The notes beneath the pieces are model-generated. The model ran no database searches. It was not told the origin of the DNA and saw nothing but the letters and a program-made list of their open reading frames with translations. From Streptomyces phaeofaciens (lineage in GTDB: Bacteria > Actinomycetota > Actinomycetes > Streptomycetales > Streptomycetaceae): a stretch of 64,000 bases of DNA. Position numbers and translations under genes: made by a program. Shown here in pieces: positions 1 through 9,288 of this stretch (within the stretch, counting starts at the first letter, position 1; each line of letters begins with the position of its first letter). The DNA is taken from assembly GCF_014648915.1 (NCBI RefSeq), contig NZ_BMSA01000018.1, forward strand, positions 124,001 through 188,000. Reading direction: 5' to 3'.

Positions 1-192
1 GTGCACGACGTCGTCCCAGGCCCGGCTCATGGGGGTGAGGAAGTGGGCCACCTGGTCGCCCTTCGGGGGGCGCCTCCCGGCCGACGACCCAGGCGTGCGG
101 GGTATCGCAGGCCGGGCAGCGGGTGGCGACCAGGACGTCGGGCTCGTCCTTGAGCAGGTGGGGCAGGGCGAACGAGTTTTGGACGCCGGCGG
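1..192 (-). pseudogene. MerB-like (alkylmercury lyase family) gene remnant
   Basis: Read on the minus strand, this stretch encodes a segment with NSFALPHLL, EPDVLVATRCPACD and HAWVVGR, and then, in another frame, GDQVAHFLTPMSRAWDDVVH. These blocks resemble actinobacterial proteins annotated as organomercurial lyase (MerB domain). The frame breaks at the homopolymer run around positions 64-70, so the gene is not intact. Its amino-terminal part is replaced by transposase-like sequence (193-320), and the other end lies beyond the window. The family assignment is from memory of the motif pattern and should be treated as tentative. Confidence 0.4.
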
Positions 193-320
193 TGAAGCTG
201 CAGCGGCCGAGCAGGTTCAGGTTGCGGTGCTTGAGCGGCGATGGTGTCTGCGCGCGGGTAGTACTGGTCGACGTGCGCGAGCCGGGCCCGGGTCAACGCC
301 TCGTAGCCGGGGTTCACCAC
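193..320 (-). pseudogene. Tn3-family transposase remnant (two short pieces)
   Basis: On the minus strand one frame reads ALTRARLAHVDQYYPRADT, resembling the internal part of Tn3-family TnpA that precedes the catalytic domain. An overlapping frame reads SPLKHRNLNLLGRCSF, resembling the extreme carboxy terminus of actinobacterial TnpA. The two pieces are adjacent, out of frame, and run straight into the MerB-like remnant. This suggests a heavily deleted transposon that may once have carried a mercury-related gene. No terminal inverted repeats were recognised. Confidence 0.4.
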
Positions 321-381
321 CGGGGCCAGGGTGACGGAGGGGAGATCAACGCCGCGAACAGCACACCGGGACCGGACACGC

Positions 382-636
382 TCAGACTCGCGCGCAGGTG
401 CAATGGCTGGGCTGGGAACACAGGGGCACCGGCCGCCCAGAGCGCTCCGCCCACTTGGCGGTAACCGGCTCGTCCAGCACTTCCGGCGCGTGGTGGGCCA
501 TGGCCTCCAAGACGGCGCGGACCGCCTCGGTCACCAGCTCCAGGCCGCGGGCGTACTTGAAGTCGATGCGGCAGCGCACCGCGATGTCACCGCCTCCCAG
601 TGGTCGAGGCCGCCCGCGCCAGTCGACCATTTCCAT
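382..636 (-). pseudogene. IS1182-like transposase remnant
   Basis: The minus strand encodes IAVRCRIDFKYARGLEL followed directly by VTEAVRAVLEAMAHHAPE and AKWAERSGRPV. In intact IS1182-family transposases the RIDFKYALGLEL block and the later EALAAAAPEWL block are separated by about 60-100 residues, so this copy has an internal deletion. It is also truncated at both ends. An 84-codon open frame survives, but it cannot encode the DDE catalytic domain. It lies next to other mobile-element debris at the left edge. Confidence 0.5.
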
Positions 637-669
637 AAGCTATGAATATAAAAACGCTATGCTTCGAGC

Positions 670-1128
670 ATGAGTCGTCAAGACACCGCTCCTGGCGCGT
701 CCGCCGCCGTCGGGGCAGCCCTCTACGGCCTGGCCACCAGGGCCGCGAGGCGCCTGCCCCGGGACATGAGCCTGACGTCCGCCGCCACCCTGGCCACCCT
801 GGACCGGACCGGCCCGCGGCGCATCACCGATCTGGCCGCGGTCGAGGGCGTCACTCAGCCCGCGATGACCGCCCTGGTACGGGTGATGGAGGAGTCCGGC
901 CTGGTCGAGCGGCGGGGCGACGCGTCCGACAAGCGGGTCACGCTGGTGTGCCTGACCGAGGCCGGCGCCTCCTATGTCCGGACGCGGCGCCAAGCGGGCG
1001 TCCACGCGTTCGAGCGGTTGATCGGCGAGCTCACCGACGACGAGGTCGAGGCGCTGGTGGCGGCCCTTCCGGCGCTGAAGCATCTGGCAGAGCTCGAAAG
1101 CCAGGACCGCGAAAGGCCGAAGCAGTGA
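670..1128 (+). CDS. MarR-family transcriptional regulator
   Basis: The 152-residue protein has the size and order of a MarR winged-helix regulator. A dimerisation helix at about 10-35 is followed by the recognition region with RITDLAAVEGVTQPAMTALV and a wing containing VERRGDASDKRV, which carries the typical DxR turn. It overlaps the next gene, an MFS exporter, by four bases (GTGA), so the two are translationally coupled. MarR proteins commonly repress a neighbouring efflux gene until a small phenolic or drug-like ligand binds, and that role fits here. An AT-rich stretch just upstream (640-665) is the likely promoter and operator. The start is the first ATG after that AT-rich region. Confidence 0.88.
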   Translation: MSRQDTAPGASAAVGAALYGLATRAARRLPRDMSLTSAATLATLDRTGPRRITDLAAVEGVTQPAMTALVRVMEESGLVERRGDASDKRVTLVCLTEAGASYVRTRRQAGVHAFERLIGELTDDEVEALVAALPALKHLAELESQDRERPKQ

Positions 1129-2558
1129 CCGGGCAGCCGGACGACGGGGTCGCGGTGAAGGCGTTCCCGGTGGCGCGTACCGAGGCGCGGCTGCTGGTCC
1201 CCGCCCTGATGTTCATCGCTCTGGTCGTGGCGGCGGTCGCCAGCCTCGGGACGCCGCTCATCACCAGCGTGGCGACCTCGTTCCACGTCTCGCTCGGCAG
1301 CGCGCAGTGGACGCTGACCGTCGCGCTGCTCAGCGGCGCCGTCGCCACGCCGGTCCTGGGCCGGCTCGGAGCCGGCCCGTACCGGCGGGCCACGATCCTC
1401 GCCACGCTGGCGGTCGTCGTCGCCGGCAGCGCGCTCACCGTGCTGCCGCTGCCGTTCGCATGGCTGCTGGCCGGCCGGGCGGCCCAGGGCGTTGGGCTCG
1501 GGCTGACGGCGCTGATGATGGGCGTGGCCCGGGACCACCTCCCCGAGGAGCGCAGCGCGGCCGTGATCGCCCTGATCTCGGTGGTCTCGATCATCGGGGC
1601 CGGCGTCGGCTACCCGCTGGCGGCACTGCTCGCCGAGCTCGGCGGGGTACGGGCCGCCTACGGCCTCGGCCTGGTCGTCACCGCCGCCGCCCTCCTGACC
1701 GCGTGGCGCTCCATGCCCGAAGCCCCCGAAGGCCGCTCCGCCCACGTGGACGTGGCAGGCGCGGTCGTCCTGGCCGCCGCGCTGCTCCTGGTGCTGTTCC
1801 TCGCCGGCGAACGGAGTCTGTGGAGCCGGCACCTCGCCGTGGCGGCGGGCCTCGCCGTCGTCGCGGTGGTGCTGCTCTGCGTCTGGGCGGTCATCGAGCT
1901 GCGCAGCACGACGCCCCTGGTCGATGTGCGGGCGGTGCGGCACCCGGCGGTCGCCGGGGCGAACCTCGCCATGTTCGTCGGCGGGATCGGCATGTACCTC
2001 CTGCTCACGCTCATCACCCGGTACGCGCAGACGCCGCACGGCGCCGGCTACGGCTTCGGGCTGACGACCTTCGTCGCCGGGCTGGTCCTCATCCCGTTCT
2101 CGGTGCTGGGGTTCGTCGCCGGCAAGCTCACGCCGACGGTCCGGACACGGATCGCCGACCCCCTGCTCCTGGCCGGCAGCGCCGTCGTGGTCGGCGGCGG
2201 GTTCGCCCTGTTCGCGGCGGCCCGGTCGGACCTGGCCGAACTGTTCGCGGCGATGGGCGTGCTCGGCTTCGGCGTCGGCGGCTTCTCGGCCGCGATGCCC
2301 GGCGTCATCCTGGCCGTCACCCCCAAGAGCGAGACGTCGAGCGCAATGAGCTTCAACTACGTCGTCCGCAGCGTCGGGTACTCCCTGGGCAGCGCCATCG
2401 GCGGCCTGATCCTCGCCGCGGGCACCGGCCCCGGCCACCTCTTCCCCGACGACAGCGCCTACACCACCGCGGCGCTGGTCGGCATCGGCGCCATGGCGAT
2501 CACGGCGCTGACAAGCCTCGCTCTCGCCCGCCGACGCGCGTCCGCGACCAACCCGTAA
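1125..2558 (+). CDS. MFS transporter, DHA (drug:H+ antiporter) type
   Basis: Starting at the GTG that overlaps the MarR stop, the protein is 477 residues with about 12-14 hydrophobic segments and no cleavable signal. The amino-terminal part carries the MFS features LGRLGAGPYRRATIL (motif A-like loop) and AGRAAQGVGLGLTALMM, followed by a motif C-like glycine-rich helix (IIGAGVGYPLAALL). The length and motifs fit inner-membrane proton-driven efflux pumps. Operon position behind the MarR gene suggests an inducible exporter. The substrate cannot be read from the sequence. Confidence 0.85.
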   Translation: MTGQPDDGVAVKAFPVARTEARLLVPALMFIALVVAAVASLGTPLITSVATSFHVSLGSAQWTLTVALLSGAVATPVLGRLGAGPYRRATILATLAVVVAGSALTVLPLPFAWLLAGRAAQGVGLGLTALMMGVARDHLPEERSAAVIALISVVSIIGAGVGYPLAALLAELGGVRAAYGLGLVVTAAALLTAWRSMPEAPEGRSAHVDVAGAVVLAAALLLVLFLAGERSLWSRHLAVAAGLAVVAVVLLCVWAVIELRSTTPLVDVRAVRHPAVAGANLAMFVGGIGMYLLLTLITRYAQTPHGAGYGFGLTTFVAGLVLIPFSVLGFVAGKLTPTVRTRIADPLLLAGSAVVVGGGFALFAAARSDLAELFAAMGVLGFGVGGFSAAMPGVILAVTPKSETSSAMSFNYVVRSVGYSLGSAIGGLILAAGTGPGHLFPDDSAYTTAALVGIGAMAITALTSLALARRRASATNP

Positions 2559-2591
2559 GTCAGATGCACTCATCCCCACACTGGAGGTTCC

Positions 2592-2885
2592 ATGCCCAAG
2601 GGCTACTGGGTCAGCGTCTACCGCACCATTTCGGACCCTGAGAAGCTGGCGGCTTACAACAATCTGGCCGCTCCGGCCGTCAAGGCCGGGGGCGGCCGGG
2701 TCCTCGTCCGTGGCGGTCGGGTCGTGGCGCATGACGCCGGAATCGCCGAGCGCACCGTCCTGATCGAGTTCGACAGCTTCGAGCAGGCCGTCGCGGCGCA
2801 CGGGAGTGCGGCCTACCAGGAGGCGCTGGTCGCCCTCTCCGACGGCGTCGAGCGCGACTTCCGCATCGTCGAAGGCATCGACTGA
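2592..2885 (+). CDS. DUF1330 family small protein
   Basis: This 97-residue soluble protein begins MPKGYWVSVYRTISDPEKLA and contains GGRVLVRGG and IEFDSFEQAVAAHGSAAYQ. These are hallmarks of the DUF1330 dimeric alpha/beta ferredoxin-like fold. A GGAGG ribosome-binding site lies six bases before the ATG. It sits 33 bases behind the MFS gene and is probably co-transcribed with MarR-MFS. Members of the family have no established biochemical role. Confidence 0.88.
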   Translation: MPKGYWVSVYRTISDPEKLAAYNNLAAPAVKAGGGRVLVRGGRVVAHDAGIAERTVLIEFDSFEQAVAAHGSAAYQEALVALSDGVERDFRIVEGID

Positions 2886-2946
2886 CCGAAGTCCGTAACC
2901 CGGTTCTGAGCCGCTGCGGCGCCGGCCGCCTGTCGTTGTTCTGGGC

Positions 2947-3221
2947 ATGTTGACCGATGCCCAGTGGGCCAGGATCGAGCCTCTGCTGCCGGACCGGACT
3001 CCTCGCCGAGGTGGACGCATGGCCACCGGCTCCGTCGAGGCAGCTACGGCGGCCGGCCACCCGCCTTCGACCGCGAGTCGTACAAACAGCGCAACACTGT
3101 CGAGTGATGCATCAACCGCCTCGAACAGCGGCGCGGCATCGCCACCCGCTACGAGAAGGCCGCCACGATCTACCTGGCCGGACTCCACGTCGCGGTCGTC
3201 CTCATCCGGTCAGCGCCGTGA
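2947..3221 (+). pseudogene. IS5-family transposase remnant, internally deleted
   Basis: The start reads MLTDAQWARIEPLLPDRT, the typical first residues of IS5-family transposases. After about 20 codons the sequence jumps to the family's carboxy-terminal block in another frame: PAFDRESYKQRNTVE, a TGA stop, then CINRLEQRRGIATRYEKAA and YLAGLHVAVVLI. Intact members are about 270 residues, so the catalytic core has been lost by deletion and the remainder carries a frameshift and a stop. It is inactive. Confidence 0.75.
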
Positions 3222-3236
3222 TCCAAGAGAAACGGC

Positions 3237-4349
3237 CTAGTGCTCCTGAATCGGGAAGTGCGGACGGCGTACGGCGAGAGCCGCGACGTCGTCGTCGAGC
3301 CGTCCGCCGCTGTAGCGGAGCAAGTCCCTGTTCAGCTGGTCCAGCAGCTCACGGGGCGGGGTCTCCCGGTGGCTGCGCATCCAGTCCGGCAGCGGGAAGA
3401 ACGTGCCGTCGTGGTCGCGGGTCTCCGTGACGCCGTCGGTGTAGAGCAGCATCTGATCGCCGGGGACGAAGGCGACGGTGTCGACGTGGTAGTGCTCTCC
3501 GAGAAGTGCCGCGAGATTGAGGGGGGTGGAGGGGCGGGTGGGCTCGAGAACGTGGACTTCGTCGCTCTGAACGAACACCGGTGGTGGGTGACCGCAGTTG
3601 AGGACCTTGATGTGGTCGCCGCCGTGGGGGATCTCGGCGATCAGAGCGGTGGCGAAGTGCTCTTGCTGGTCGTCAGCGGGGATCGAGGCGCTGTAGCGGG
3701 TCATGGTGATCTGCAGTCGATGGATCAGACTCCTCAGGTCGGGCTGGTCGTACGCGTTCTCTCTGAAGCAATTGATCACTGCCGCGGCCGCCCCCACCGC
3801 CGACAGGCCTTTGCCGCGTACGTCGCCGATGAGCAGGCGGACTCCGTACGGCGTGTCGGCCGCCTCGTAGAAGTCGCCTCCGATCCGGGCCTGCTCCTGG
3901 GCCGCCCGGTACAGCGACTCGATCTCGGTGCCCTGGATACGGTGCGGCAGCGGACGGAGCAGCACCTTTTGCGCCGCGTCGGCGACGAGCCGGACCTGGA
4001 AGAGCGTCTCCTCGCGCTGGAGCCGGAGATGGCTCGCGTAGGCGGCCGCGAGGGTGACCGCGGCGATCGCGGCAGCCGTGTACGGCGTTCCCAGATCGGA
4101 GTGGACGAAGCTGATGCCGATCATGGCCAGAAAGCAGAATGCCCCCAGCAGGACCGTCGGGAGCACGGGCCACAGTGCGGCTGCGAGGGCGGGTGCCGCG
4201 GGCAGGAGGCGGCTGAAGGCGATCTCTCTCGGAGTGGCGAAGGCCAGGCCGGTGACGAGGACGGTGACGAACACCGGTGACAGCAGTACGGCCTGCCGCT
4301 GACCGCCGTAGGGACGGTGGCGGCGTCTGTGCCGTGCTGACCTGGTCAT
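3237..4349 (-). CDS. Membrane-anchored SpoIIE-type PP2C serine/threonine phosphatase
   Basis: The 370-residue protein has three hydrophobic segments in the first 115 residues and then a SpoIIE/RsbU-type PP2C domain. Metal-binding motifs are visible: IGGDFYEA, LLIGDVRGKGLSA and, near the end, MLLYTDGVTETRD. Such Streptomyces proteins dephosphorylate anti-sigma-factor antagonists and so act on sigma-factor switching. No PAS, GAF or kinase domain is present, so the membrane part is the only visible sensor. The gene is alone and divergent from the GH2 gene. A TAAGAT hexamer about ten bases before the ATG could be a -10 element of a nearly leaderless transcript, but this is a guess. Confidence 0.88.
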   Translation of the reverse strand: MTRSARHRRRHRPYGGQRQAVLLSPVFVTVLVTGLAFATPREIAFSRLLPAAPALAAALWPVLPTVLLGAFCFLAMIGISFVHSDLGTPYTAAAIAAVTLAAAYASHLRLQREETLFQVRLVADAAQKVLLRPLPHRIQGTEIESLYRAAQEQARIGGDFYEAADTPYGVRLLIGDVRGKGLSAVGAAAAVINCFRENAYDQPDLRSLIHRLQITMTRYSASIPADDQQEHFATALIAEIPHGGDHIKVLNCGHPPPVFVQSDEVHVLEPTRPSTPLNLAALLGEHYHVDTVAFVPGDQMLLYTDGVTETRDHDGTFFPLPDWMRSHRETPPRELLDQLNRDLLRYSGGRLDDDVAALAVRRPHFPIQEH

Positions 4350-4710
4350 AATGTAGATCTTATCGGGATGAAGTGGTCACCAAAGGGGTCCGCCACTCTC
4401 CGATCGGCGGTCGTCGGCCTGGCGCCGTGTCGCTGACTGCCGGGCGATGGGCCGGCGCCCATGCCGGCCGGGCGCGCGAGGGCAGCCGCAGTCCACTCCG
4501 GGCGCATCGCCGAACCACAGGGGAGCCGGGCCAGGGGGGCGACACCCCGAAAGATCTCCCGAGTCCCCTTTGCTCGACCCCTGCCACGGGCGCCGCGCTG
4601 CTCCATGCGCGTGTACCGGTGGTGTCGGCCGAGGCTGTTGCCAGGCACGGGCGCAACGATCGAAAGGCGCGGGTGAAGGCTCACGTGGTGCAGGCGAGAG
4701 GAGTTCCCGG
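4350..4710. other. Divergent intergenic region between phosphatase and GH2 genes
   Basis: These 361 bases separate two divergent genes and should hold both promoters. The last 15 bases before the GH2 gene contain a GAGAGGAG ribosome-binding site. Open frames run through it but lack family motifs and read as chance extensions. No repeat, tRNA or clear operator was seen. Confidence 0.5.
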
Positions 4711-7518
4711 ATGTCGGAACGTGCTGGCTGCGGCGTCGATCGGCGGTCGGTGTTGAAGACCGCCGGTGCGGTGTCGGTCACGGCGGCGGGACTCACGGCA
4801 GGAGCCCCGGGTGCGGGCGCCGCCGCCGTGCCGCCCGGGGCGTCACCGGACGTCAGCTGGCCGGGCCCCCGGAGCGTGCCTGTCGGGGAAGGCTGGTTGG
4901 CCAGACGGTTCACTGCCGGAGACGAGGGTGAACGCTTCAGCAGCCCCGGCGGCGGTTTCTCGGGCGAAGGATGGATTCGGGCGAGGGTTCCCGGGACGGT
5001 GCTGGCGACGCTGGTGGCCGCAGGCCGGGTGCCCGACCCGTACTACGGGCTGAACAACCTGCGGATCCCGGATGCCGGCGAGGTGGGTGTCGGCGAGTAC
5101 ACGTACTGGTTCCGCACCCGTCTCGACCTGCCGAAAAGGGCCGGCGAGGGCAGTGGCCGGGTCTTCCTGGAGCTGCGCGGCCTGAACTACAGGGCCGACG
5201 TGTACCTGAACGGGGCCAGGATCAACACGGAACCCTTGGTGGGTATGTTCCTCCGTCGTCGGCTGGACGTGACGGACGCCGTCCGGCCGGGGAAGGAGAA
5301 CGTGCTGGCTGTTCTGGTCACGCCGCCCGACCCGCCGGGTGATCCTCGCTCGGGAGTCGGTGAGTTCGAGCCGGCGGGGACGAGCTGCCAGGGCGGAGAC
5401 CGGCTCATCGGAAGCAACGTCACGGCCCAGGTGACCGCCGGGTGGGACTTCTGGCAGCCCGTCCGAGACCGCAATACCGGCCTGTGGGACAGAGTCGGCC
5501 TGAGTCTCACCGGGCCGCTCGTCTTCGCGTCCGATCCGAAGATCACCACCGAGATCACCTGGCAGGGAAGCCTCGCGGCACGAGCCACCCTCTCCGTCAC
5601 CGCGTCCGTGCGCAACACGACGGCCATGACCCTTGGTGCTCGACTGAAGGTGCGCATCGGCGAAAGGACCGTGAAGGGCGACCCGGTCACGGTGGAGCCC
5701 GGGAGGACGGAGGTACTGACCGCCGCGGTGACCTTGGACGACCCCCGGCTGTGGTGGCCTCACGGCTACGGCGCACCGCATCTGTACCCGGTGACCGTCG
5801 ACCTCGTGAGCGAAGGCCGGAAGTCACAGGCGTACCGGACGGACATCGGCATCCGGGAGGTGTCCTCCGCCGTCGATCAAGCCACTCTCGGGCGAAGATT
5901 CACCGTCAACAAGACACCGATCTTCATCCGCGGCGGCGCGTGGGTAGCGGCGGACGCTCTGCTCAGACTGTCCCCCGAGAACTACGACGACCAGGTCAGG
6001 CTGCATCAGCAGGCCAACCTGAACCTCATCCGGGTCTGGGGCGGCAGCATCACCGAGCGACCCGAGTTCTACCAGGCATGCGACAAGTACGGTGTGCTGG
6101 TCTGGCAGGAGTTCTGGATCACGGCGGACTGCAATTCCGGTGCGAGCAACCCGGCCGACCCCCAGCTGTTCCTGGACAGCGCCAGGGACGCCGTACGTAT
6201 GCTGCGCAACCATCCGAGCCTGTGCCTGTGGGTCGGCGGAAACGAGGGACCGCCCCCGGGCGACCTCGACGGTCGACTCGCCGCGATCGTGCAGGACGAG
6301 GACGGCACACGCCCCTACGTCTCCTTCTCCACAGATCCTGACGCCGGGCTGGGAACCGACGGCCAGTTCTCGGACGGCCCCTACGGAATCCTCTACCCCT
6401 CCCAGTTCTTCGACGGCACCTGGACCACCCACCGGACGAGCACCGGAGCGCCTCAGCCGTTCACGCCGGAGACCGGCTCGGTCGGCACGCCCGTCGCGGA
6501 GACGATCCGCGCGATCATGAGCAAGGCCGACGCCGAGGACTTTCCCCAGGTCACACAAGCCACCTGGCCGCCCAACAAAGCGTGGAACTTCCACCTGTGG
6601 ATCCCGTTCTTCAACGGTGACGACATCACCAAGGACCAACTGGTCCTCTACAAGCAGCCGACCACCCTCGACGAATTCTGCGAACAGGCTCAGGCGGCCC
6701 AGTACCAGCAGTACAAGGCCATGCTCGAGGGCCGCAACGCCGCCATGTGGCGCTGGTACACCGGCGGTGTCATCTGGCGCTCCGCGCCTGGCTGGACGGG
6801 CCTTCGAGGGCAACTCTACGACTGGTACCTCGAACAGACGGGTGGCTACTGGGGTGTCCGCAAGGCCGGAGAGCCGCTCCATCCCCAGCTCGACCTGAGC
6901 AACCTCGACGTCGCCGTCGTCAACAACACCCGTCGTGCCAGCGATCCCGCCCACCTGACCATCACCGTCATCGGCCCGGACGGCCGCGTCGACGAGAGCA
7001 GGACCCGGCGGCTCGACATCGGCTCCGTTCCAGCCGTCGACCGGCAGGTCGTCACCAGCCTGGCCGCCGTCCTCGCCCCCGACTCCTTCCAGCTCGTCAA
7101 ACTGCAGCTGCGGGACGGCCGTGGCCGCCTCGTCGCGGACAACACGGACTGGCTCCACAACGCCCCCGGCCCTCAGCCCGACCTCGCCTACGCCCCCCTG
7201 CGGAACCTCGCCCCGACCCCCGTCAGCGCACACGCCACGAGAAGCCGGCGCGGCGGCGAGGACTCCGTCGAGATCGTTCTGCGCAACCGCGGTGACGTCA
7301 TCGCCTTCCAGGTCCGGATCCAGCTCGTCGACGCGGGCGACGGCAAGCGGGTCACCCCCCTGTTCCTGACGGACAACTACCTCACCCTCCTGCCCGGTGA
7401 GACCAGGACCGTCCAGGCACACTTCCGTCGGGCCGGCCGCGCGGAGCGCCACGTCCTCATCAGTGGCTGGAATGCTTCGATCGGCAATTCGGGCCGCGTT
7501 CCGATCCGCGAGGAGTGA
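4711..7518 (+). CDS. Exported glycoside hydrolase family 2 (exo-beta-glucosaminidase/mannosidase-like)
   Basis: From the ATG at 4711, preceded by GAGAGGAG, the protein has 935 residues. It opens with a twin-arginine-like signal (DRRSVLKTAG and an alanine-rich stretch), so export through Tat is likely. A jelly-roll sugar-binding region (about 50-230) and beta-sandwich domains precede a TIM barrel containing LNLIRVWGGSITE and CLWVGGNEGP. Glu512 in GGNEG fits the acid/base. Glu587 in PETGSVGTP fits the nucleophile, with spacing close to that of exo-beta-D-glucosaminidases such as CsxA. Two C-terminal beta domains follow. The closest recognisable type is the glucosaminidase/mannosidase branch of GH2, acting on chitosan or mannan oligomers outside the cell; exact specificity is not decidable. 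An upstream in-frame start exists but would hide the signal peptide. Confidence 0.85.
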   Translation: MSERAGCGVDRRSVLKTAGAVSVTAAGLTAGAPGAGAAAVPPGASPDVSWPGPRSVPVGEGWLARRFTAGDEGERFSSPGGGFSGEGWIRARVPGTVLATLVAAGRVPDPYYGLNNLRIPDAGEVGVGEYTYWFRTRLDLPKRAGEGSGRVFLELRGLNYRADVYLNGARINTEPLVGMFLRRRLDVTDAVRPGKENVLAVLVTPPDPPGDPRSGVGEFEPAGTSCQGGDRLIGSNVTAQVTAGWDFWQPVRDRNTGLWDRVGLSLTGPLVFASDPKITTEITWQGSLAARATLSVTASVRNTTAMTLGARLKVRIGERTVKGDPVTVEPGRTEVLTAAVTLDDPRLWWPHGYGAPHLYPVTVDLVSEGRKSQAYRTDIGIREVSSAVDQATLGRRFTVNKTPIFIRGGAWVAADALLRLSPENYDDQVRLHQQANLNLIRVWGGSITERPEFYQACDKYGVLVWQEFWITADCNSGASNPADPQLFLDSARDAVRMLRNHPSLCLWVGGNEGPPPGDLDGRLAAIVQDEDGTRPYVSFSTDPDAGLGTDGQFSDGPYGILYPSQFFDGTWTTHRTSTGAPQPFTPETGSVGTPVAETIRAIMSKADAEDFPQVTQATWPPNKAWNFHLWIPFFNGDDITKDQLVLYKQPTTLDEFCEQAQAAQYQQYKAMLEGRNAAMWRWYTGGVIWRSAPGWTGLRGQLYDWYLEQTGGYWGVRKAGEPLHPQLDLSNLDVAVVNNTRRASDPAHLTITVIGPDGRVDESRTRRLDIGSVPAVDRQVVTSLAAVLAPDSFQLVKLQLRDGRGRLVADNTDWLHNAPGPQPDLAYAPLRNLAPTPVSAHATRSRRGGEDSVEIVLRNRGDVIAFQVRIQLVDAGDGKRVTPLFLTDNYLTLLPGETRTVQAHFRRAGRAERHVLISGWNASIGNSGRVPIREE

Positions 7519-7605
7519 CGACCGCACGCTCGGGGTGGGGCCGTGGGCCGAGTCCATGGGCCGGGCCAGGACGAGGCAGCGTACGCACGGCGTCCTCAAG
7601 ACGCG

Positions 7606-9024
7606 CTACTTCCCTGTGGACTTCGCCGGCACGCACAGCCATGCGAGGCCGGCGGCGGTCAGGTAGGCGAGCGCGCCGATGGCCATACTGGTGCGCAGTC
7701 CGGTGGCGTAGTCGGTGGCTGCGGCGAGCAGGCTCCCGCCGAGCGCCACACCGACGGCGCTGCCGATCTGGCGGGTGGTGTTGAACAGGGCGGATGCGGC
7801 CCCTGCGTACTCCGGGGGCGCGGCACCCATCACGGTGGAGGTCGAGCCGGTGAGGGCGAAGGAGGTACCGAATCCCGCGGCCATCATCGGGGCCACCAGC
7901 AACGGGTAGAAGGGGTCGGCTCCCATCGCGGCCCAGCCGGCCAGACCGAGGCCCGCCAGGAGCGTGCCGGAGATCACCAGCGGGCGGTCGCCGGTGCGGC
8001 CGCTCAGCCGCCCGGACAGGGCGGAGGCGAACATGGTCATCGCCACCGCCGGGAACAAGGCCAGCCCGGTGCCGAGGGCGGTGAAGCCGCGCTGGTGCTG
8101 GAATTGCAGGCTGGCGGTGAACACCATGCCGTAGAAGCCGAAGTTGAACAGCAGGCCGATCACGGCTCCGCCGCTCATCGCGCGAGAGCGGAGCAGGTCC
8201 AGCGGGAGGACGGGGGACCGTGCCAGGCGCTCGCGCACCGCGAACGCCGCGGCGGCCAGCACGGCCAGGGCCACGCCGCCGAGGACGGCCGGATCGGACC
8301 AGCCCCGCCGGCCGGCCTCGTTGAGCGCCGTGGTCAGCAGTGCCACCGTCGCCACGATCGCGCACTGCGCCGGCCAGTCCAGGGCCCGGTCGGTGCGCCG
8401 GGGCGAGCGCGCCACATGCCGCAGCGTCAGCACCATGCACGCCGCGCCGACGGGCAGGTTGATGAGGAACACCCAGCGCCACCCCACGGTGGACACAAGG
8501 ACGCCGCCCAGCAGCGGACCGGCAGAGGCCGCGATGCCCGCCATCGAACCCCACAGCCCGAAGGCCCGCGAGCGCGCGGCCGGCGCCGGGTAGGCCTGCT
8601 GGAGCAGGGCCAGGGAACCGGGCACGATCAGTGCCGCGCCGAGCCCCTCCACCAGCCGGGCGGCAATGAGGAACGGAGGACTCGGTGCGAGCGCGCACGC
8701 TGCCGAGGACGCGGTGAACACCGCCACCCCTGAACAGAAGACCCGACGGTTGCCGAGCCGGTCGCCCAAGGCGCCACCGGTCAGCAGGAACCCGGCGAAG
8801 ACCAGTGTGTACCCGTCGGTGATCCACTGGATGCCGGTGAGCGAGGTCGACAGTTGCCGGCCGATCACCGGCACCGCGACGTTGATGGCCGTGACATCCA
8901 GGATCACCATGAAGTATCCGGAGCAGACCGCCAGCAGCGGTGCCCAGGGCGGCCGCTCGGGCTTCGGGGCCGCCTCGGGAGAAGGCGTGGATTCACTGCC
9001 GCCGGTCGGCTCGGCGGACGCCAT
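7606..9024 (-). CDS. MFS transporter, DHA2 (EmrB/QacA) family
   Basis: The 472-residue protein has the 14-helix DHA2 pattern. Helix 1 contains VILDVTAINVAVPVI, motif D1 of the family. It is followed by GGALGDRLGNRRVF (motif A) and a motif C-like GPLLGGVLVSTVGWRWVF. It should be a proton-coupled exporter of a drug or secondary metabolite. The chosen ATG has a GGAG eight bases upstream and begins before a Pro/Glu-rich cytoplasmic tail. A longer frame exists but has no supporting ribosome-binding site. It is divergent from the dioxygenase gene, with 264 bases between them. Confidence 0.88.
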   Translation of the reverse strand: MASAEPTGGSESTPSPEAAPKPERPPWAPLLAVCSGYFMVILDVTAINVAVPVIGRQLSTSLTGIQWITDGYTLVFAGFLLTGGALGDRLGNRRVFCSGVAVFTASSAACALAPSPPFLIAARLVEGLGAALIVPGSLALLQQAYPAPAARSRAFGLWGSMAGIAASAGPLLGGVLVSTVGWRWVFLINLPVGAACMVLTLRHVARSPRRTDRALDWPAQCAIVATVALLTTALNEAGRRGWSDPAVLGGVALAVLAAAAFAVRERLARSPVLPLDLLRSRAMSGGAVIGLLFNFGFYGMVFTASLQFQHQRGFTALGTGLALFPAVAMTMFASALSGRLSGRTGDRPLVISGTLLAGLGLAGWAAMGADPFYPLLVAPMMAAGFGTSFALTGSTSTVMGAAPPEYAGAASALFNTTRQIGSAVGVALGGSLLAAATDYATGLRTSMAIGALAYLTAAGLAWLCVPAKSTGK

Positions 9025-9288
9025 GACCTCAGCTCCATCCCGCTGCGGAAGTACCAGGATGAAAGCCACAGTAAGCAACATATGCTTCGCGCAGCCGGAA
9101 GCAGGGTGCACACGTTGCCGACGGCTTCGACCACCGGCGGGCCACCGCGCTCGCCCCGGAGGGCGGCCGGCGGGTCTTGGCCAAGGTGGGCCCGACGACG
9201 CCCCGCTCAGCGGAGGGTTTCGTAACGCACCCGATTCGTCGGTCGTTCGACCGATGCCGTCGGCCGCCGCGCGCTCCATCGTGACGGC

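Noticed and set aside
972..3188. Long minus-strand open frame of 738 codons opposite the MarR and MFS genes
   Set aside because: It is antisense to genes with clear family motifs, and its sequence is rich in Arg/Gly/Asp/Glu typical of shadow frames in GC-rich DNA.
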